From assembly GCA_025800395.1 (NCBI GenBank), contig JAOXRU010000012.1, positions 62,001 to 126,000 on the forward strand: DNA of 64,000 nt, in the 5' to 3' direction. Positions within the stretch are counted from its first letter, which is position 1; each line of letters opens with the position of its first letter. The stretch comes from Flavobacteriaceae bacterium (lineage in GTDB: Bacteria > Bacteroidota > Bacteroidia > Flavobacteriales > Flavobacteriaceae). The translations under genes were made by a program, and so were the position numbers. A model generated the notes under the pieces. That model ran no database searches. It was given only the letters and a program-made list of their open reading frames with translations, and was not told the DNA's origin. Of the stretch, positions 62,914 through 64,000 are shown one piece after another.

Positions 62914-64000
62914 ATGCAATTCAAATTAGAAGGAAACGACCCCAATAGTAAAGCTCGTGCAGGAGAGATCACTACAGATCATGGTACTATACAAACGCCT
63001 ATATTTATGCCTGTGGGAACGGTAGGAACCGTGAAAACAGTGCATCAAAGAGAACTGAGAAACGACATCAATCCAGATATTATCTTAGGAAACACCTATC
63101 ACCTGTACTTGCGTCCTACTACGGCAATTTTAGAAGTTGCAGGTGGTTTGCACAAGTTTATGGGATGGGATAGAAACATACTTACCGATAGTGGGGGCTA
63201 TCAGGTGTACTCTCTATCTGGAAATAGAAAAATTAAAGAAGAAGGGGTGAAGTTCAAATCACATATAGATGGTTCTACGCATCTGTTTACTCCAGAAAAT
63301 GTCATGGAAATTCAACGCTCTATAGGAGCCGATATCATCATGGCTTTTGATGAGTGTACCCCGTATCCGTGTGATTATAGCTACGCCAAACGCTCTATGC
63401 ATATGACACATCGTTGGCTCGATCGTTGTGTAAATCATTTAGAAAAAGTGCCGCCCAAATATGGATATAACCAAACTCTTTTCCCTATAGTGCAAGGGAG
63501 TACATATAAAGAGCTGCGTATACAGTCAGCAGAATATATTGCAAGTGTTGGTGCGGCAGGAAACGCTATCGGTGGCTTATCGGTAGGGGAACCAGCCGAA
63601 GAAATGTATGCCATGACAGAAGTGGTGTGTAATGTATTGCCAGAAGATAAGCCAAGATATTTGATGGGGGTTGGAACGCCTATTAATATCTTGGAAAATA
63701 TCGCTCTCGGTATTGATATGTTTGACTGTGTGATGCCTACCCGAAACGCCCGAAATGGCATGTTGTTTACTGCCCATGGCACCATCAATATAAAAAACAA
63801 AAAATGGGCAGATGATTTTTCTCCTATAGATCCTATGGGGATTACCTATGTAGATACAGAGTATTCTAAAGCGTATTTGCGACATTTGTTTGTGTCCAAT
63901 GAGTTTTTGGGAAAACAAATAGCCAGTATTCACAACCTTGGTTTTTATTTGTGGTTGGTTCGCCAAGCTAGAAAGCATATTTTAGCAGGAGATTTTTATA
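62914..64000 (+). CDS. tgt: Queuine tRNA-ribosyltransferase (3' end outside window)
   Basis: 362 codons are visible from ATG 62914 and the frame is still open at base 64000; family members have about 376 residues, so only the last few are missing. Tgt exchanges guanine-34 for preQ1 in tRNAs with GUN anticodons. Motifs: PVGTVGTVKTVHQREL, LGNTYHLYLRP, ILTDSGGYQVYSLS with an active-site Asp, MAFDECTPYPC, VQGSTYKELR, GGLSVGEP, and FDCVMPTRNARNG with the nucleophilic Asp. The C-terminal zinc site is only partly visible (the last His lies near or beyond the edge). Confidence 0.96.
   Translation, partial: MQFKLEGNDPNSKARAGEITTDHGTIQTPIFMPVGTVGTVKTVHQRELRNDINPDIILGNTYHLYLRPTTAILEVAGGLHKFMGWDRNILTDSGGYQVYSLSGNRKIKEEGVKFKSHIDGSTHLFTPENVMEIQRSIGADIIMAFDECTPYPCDYSYAKRSMHMTHRWLDRCVNHLEKVPPKYGYNQTLFPIVQGSTYKELRIQSAEYIASVGAAGNAIGGLSVGEPAEEMYAMTEVVCNVLPEDKPRYLMGVGTPINILENIALGIDMFDCVMPTRNARNGMLFTAHGTINIKNKKWADDFSPIDPMGITYVDTEYSKAYLRHLFVSNEFLGKQIASIHNLGFYLWLVRQARKHILAGDFY

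Overview
The window reads as the chromosome of a low-GC member of the Bacteroidota, most likely class Flavobacteriia. The gene set points there: an enlarged NusB, a DUF3276/PUR-like protein, paired SurA-like isomerases next to MoxR, a PorT-type outer-membrane barrel, a DUF4197 lipoprotein, a split transketolase, and promoters of the TTG-N19-TAnnTTTG type. About 70 coding features and two tRNA genes are supported. Most are core metabolism and housekeeping. No prophage, conjugative element, CRISPR array or rRNA is visible.

Layout. 1-8.4 kb: a rhodanese-type sulfurtransferase; a REP-associated transposase (RAYT) flanked by REP-like palindromes and a TTTTCGC-type tandem repeat; a prfA-pyrF-BtuF-like operon; then small or decayed genes and interspersed repeats. 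8.5-15.5 kb: a fused B12-dependent acyl-CoA mutase (icmF); an 11-cysteine, 33-residue metallothionein-like peptide directly before a SigZ-like sigma factor with a Cys-rich tail; an Lrp regulator; and a DJ-1/PfpI gene with a large internal deletion. 15.5-24.3 kb: a ~168-bp palindromic MITE-like repeat; an MFS exporter preceded by a 24-codon leader ORF and an intrinsic terminator; crcB; guaB; and an operon of pyrD, a degenerate kinase-like protein, a LysE-type exporter and an HMG-CoA-lyase-like enzyme. 24.3-30.2 kb: pepT, a decayed YdeI/DUF1801 gene, nusB-DUF1573-yajC, an ABC exporter and DUF3276. 30.3-39.6 kb: an M14 peptidase; an acyltransferase, BASS, CsaA and Mpo1-like block; a redoxin; and the SurA-like pair with MoxR. 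39.7-45.6 kb: aconitase, a tandem TlpA-like pair (one without its first active-site Cys), a TetR regulator, and a coupled DMT transporter and nitroreductase.

45.6-52.0 kb is the most interesting accessory block. A NarL/LuxR response regulator and a TPR histidine kinase enclose a secreted beta-helix protein and a small secreted protein. Just upstream lie two paralogous secreted proteins of unknown function. Each paralog has the same 15-bp element and a 16-bp palindrome at nearly the same distance before its start codon, so the block may be a self-contained sensing and secretion regulon. 52.0-64 kb: tRNA-Leu(GAG) and tRNA-Lys(UUU) with a consensus promoter, aroK facing a coupled hslR/TPMT/phosphoribosyltransferase operon, an FKBP lipoprotein, an OMP, a transketolase operon interrupted by a secreted-protein gene, sdaA, dnaK, and tgt running off the right edge.

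The best candidates for something undescribed are the metallothionein/sigma-factor pair, the MFS leader peptide with terminator, and the two-component/secreted-paralog locus with its shared operator-like palindrome.
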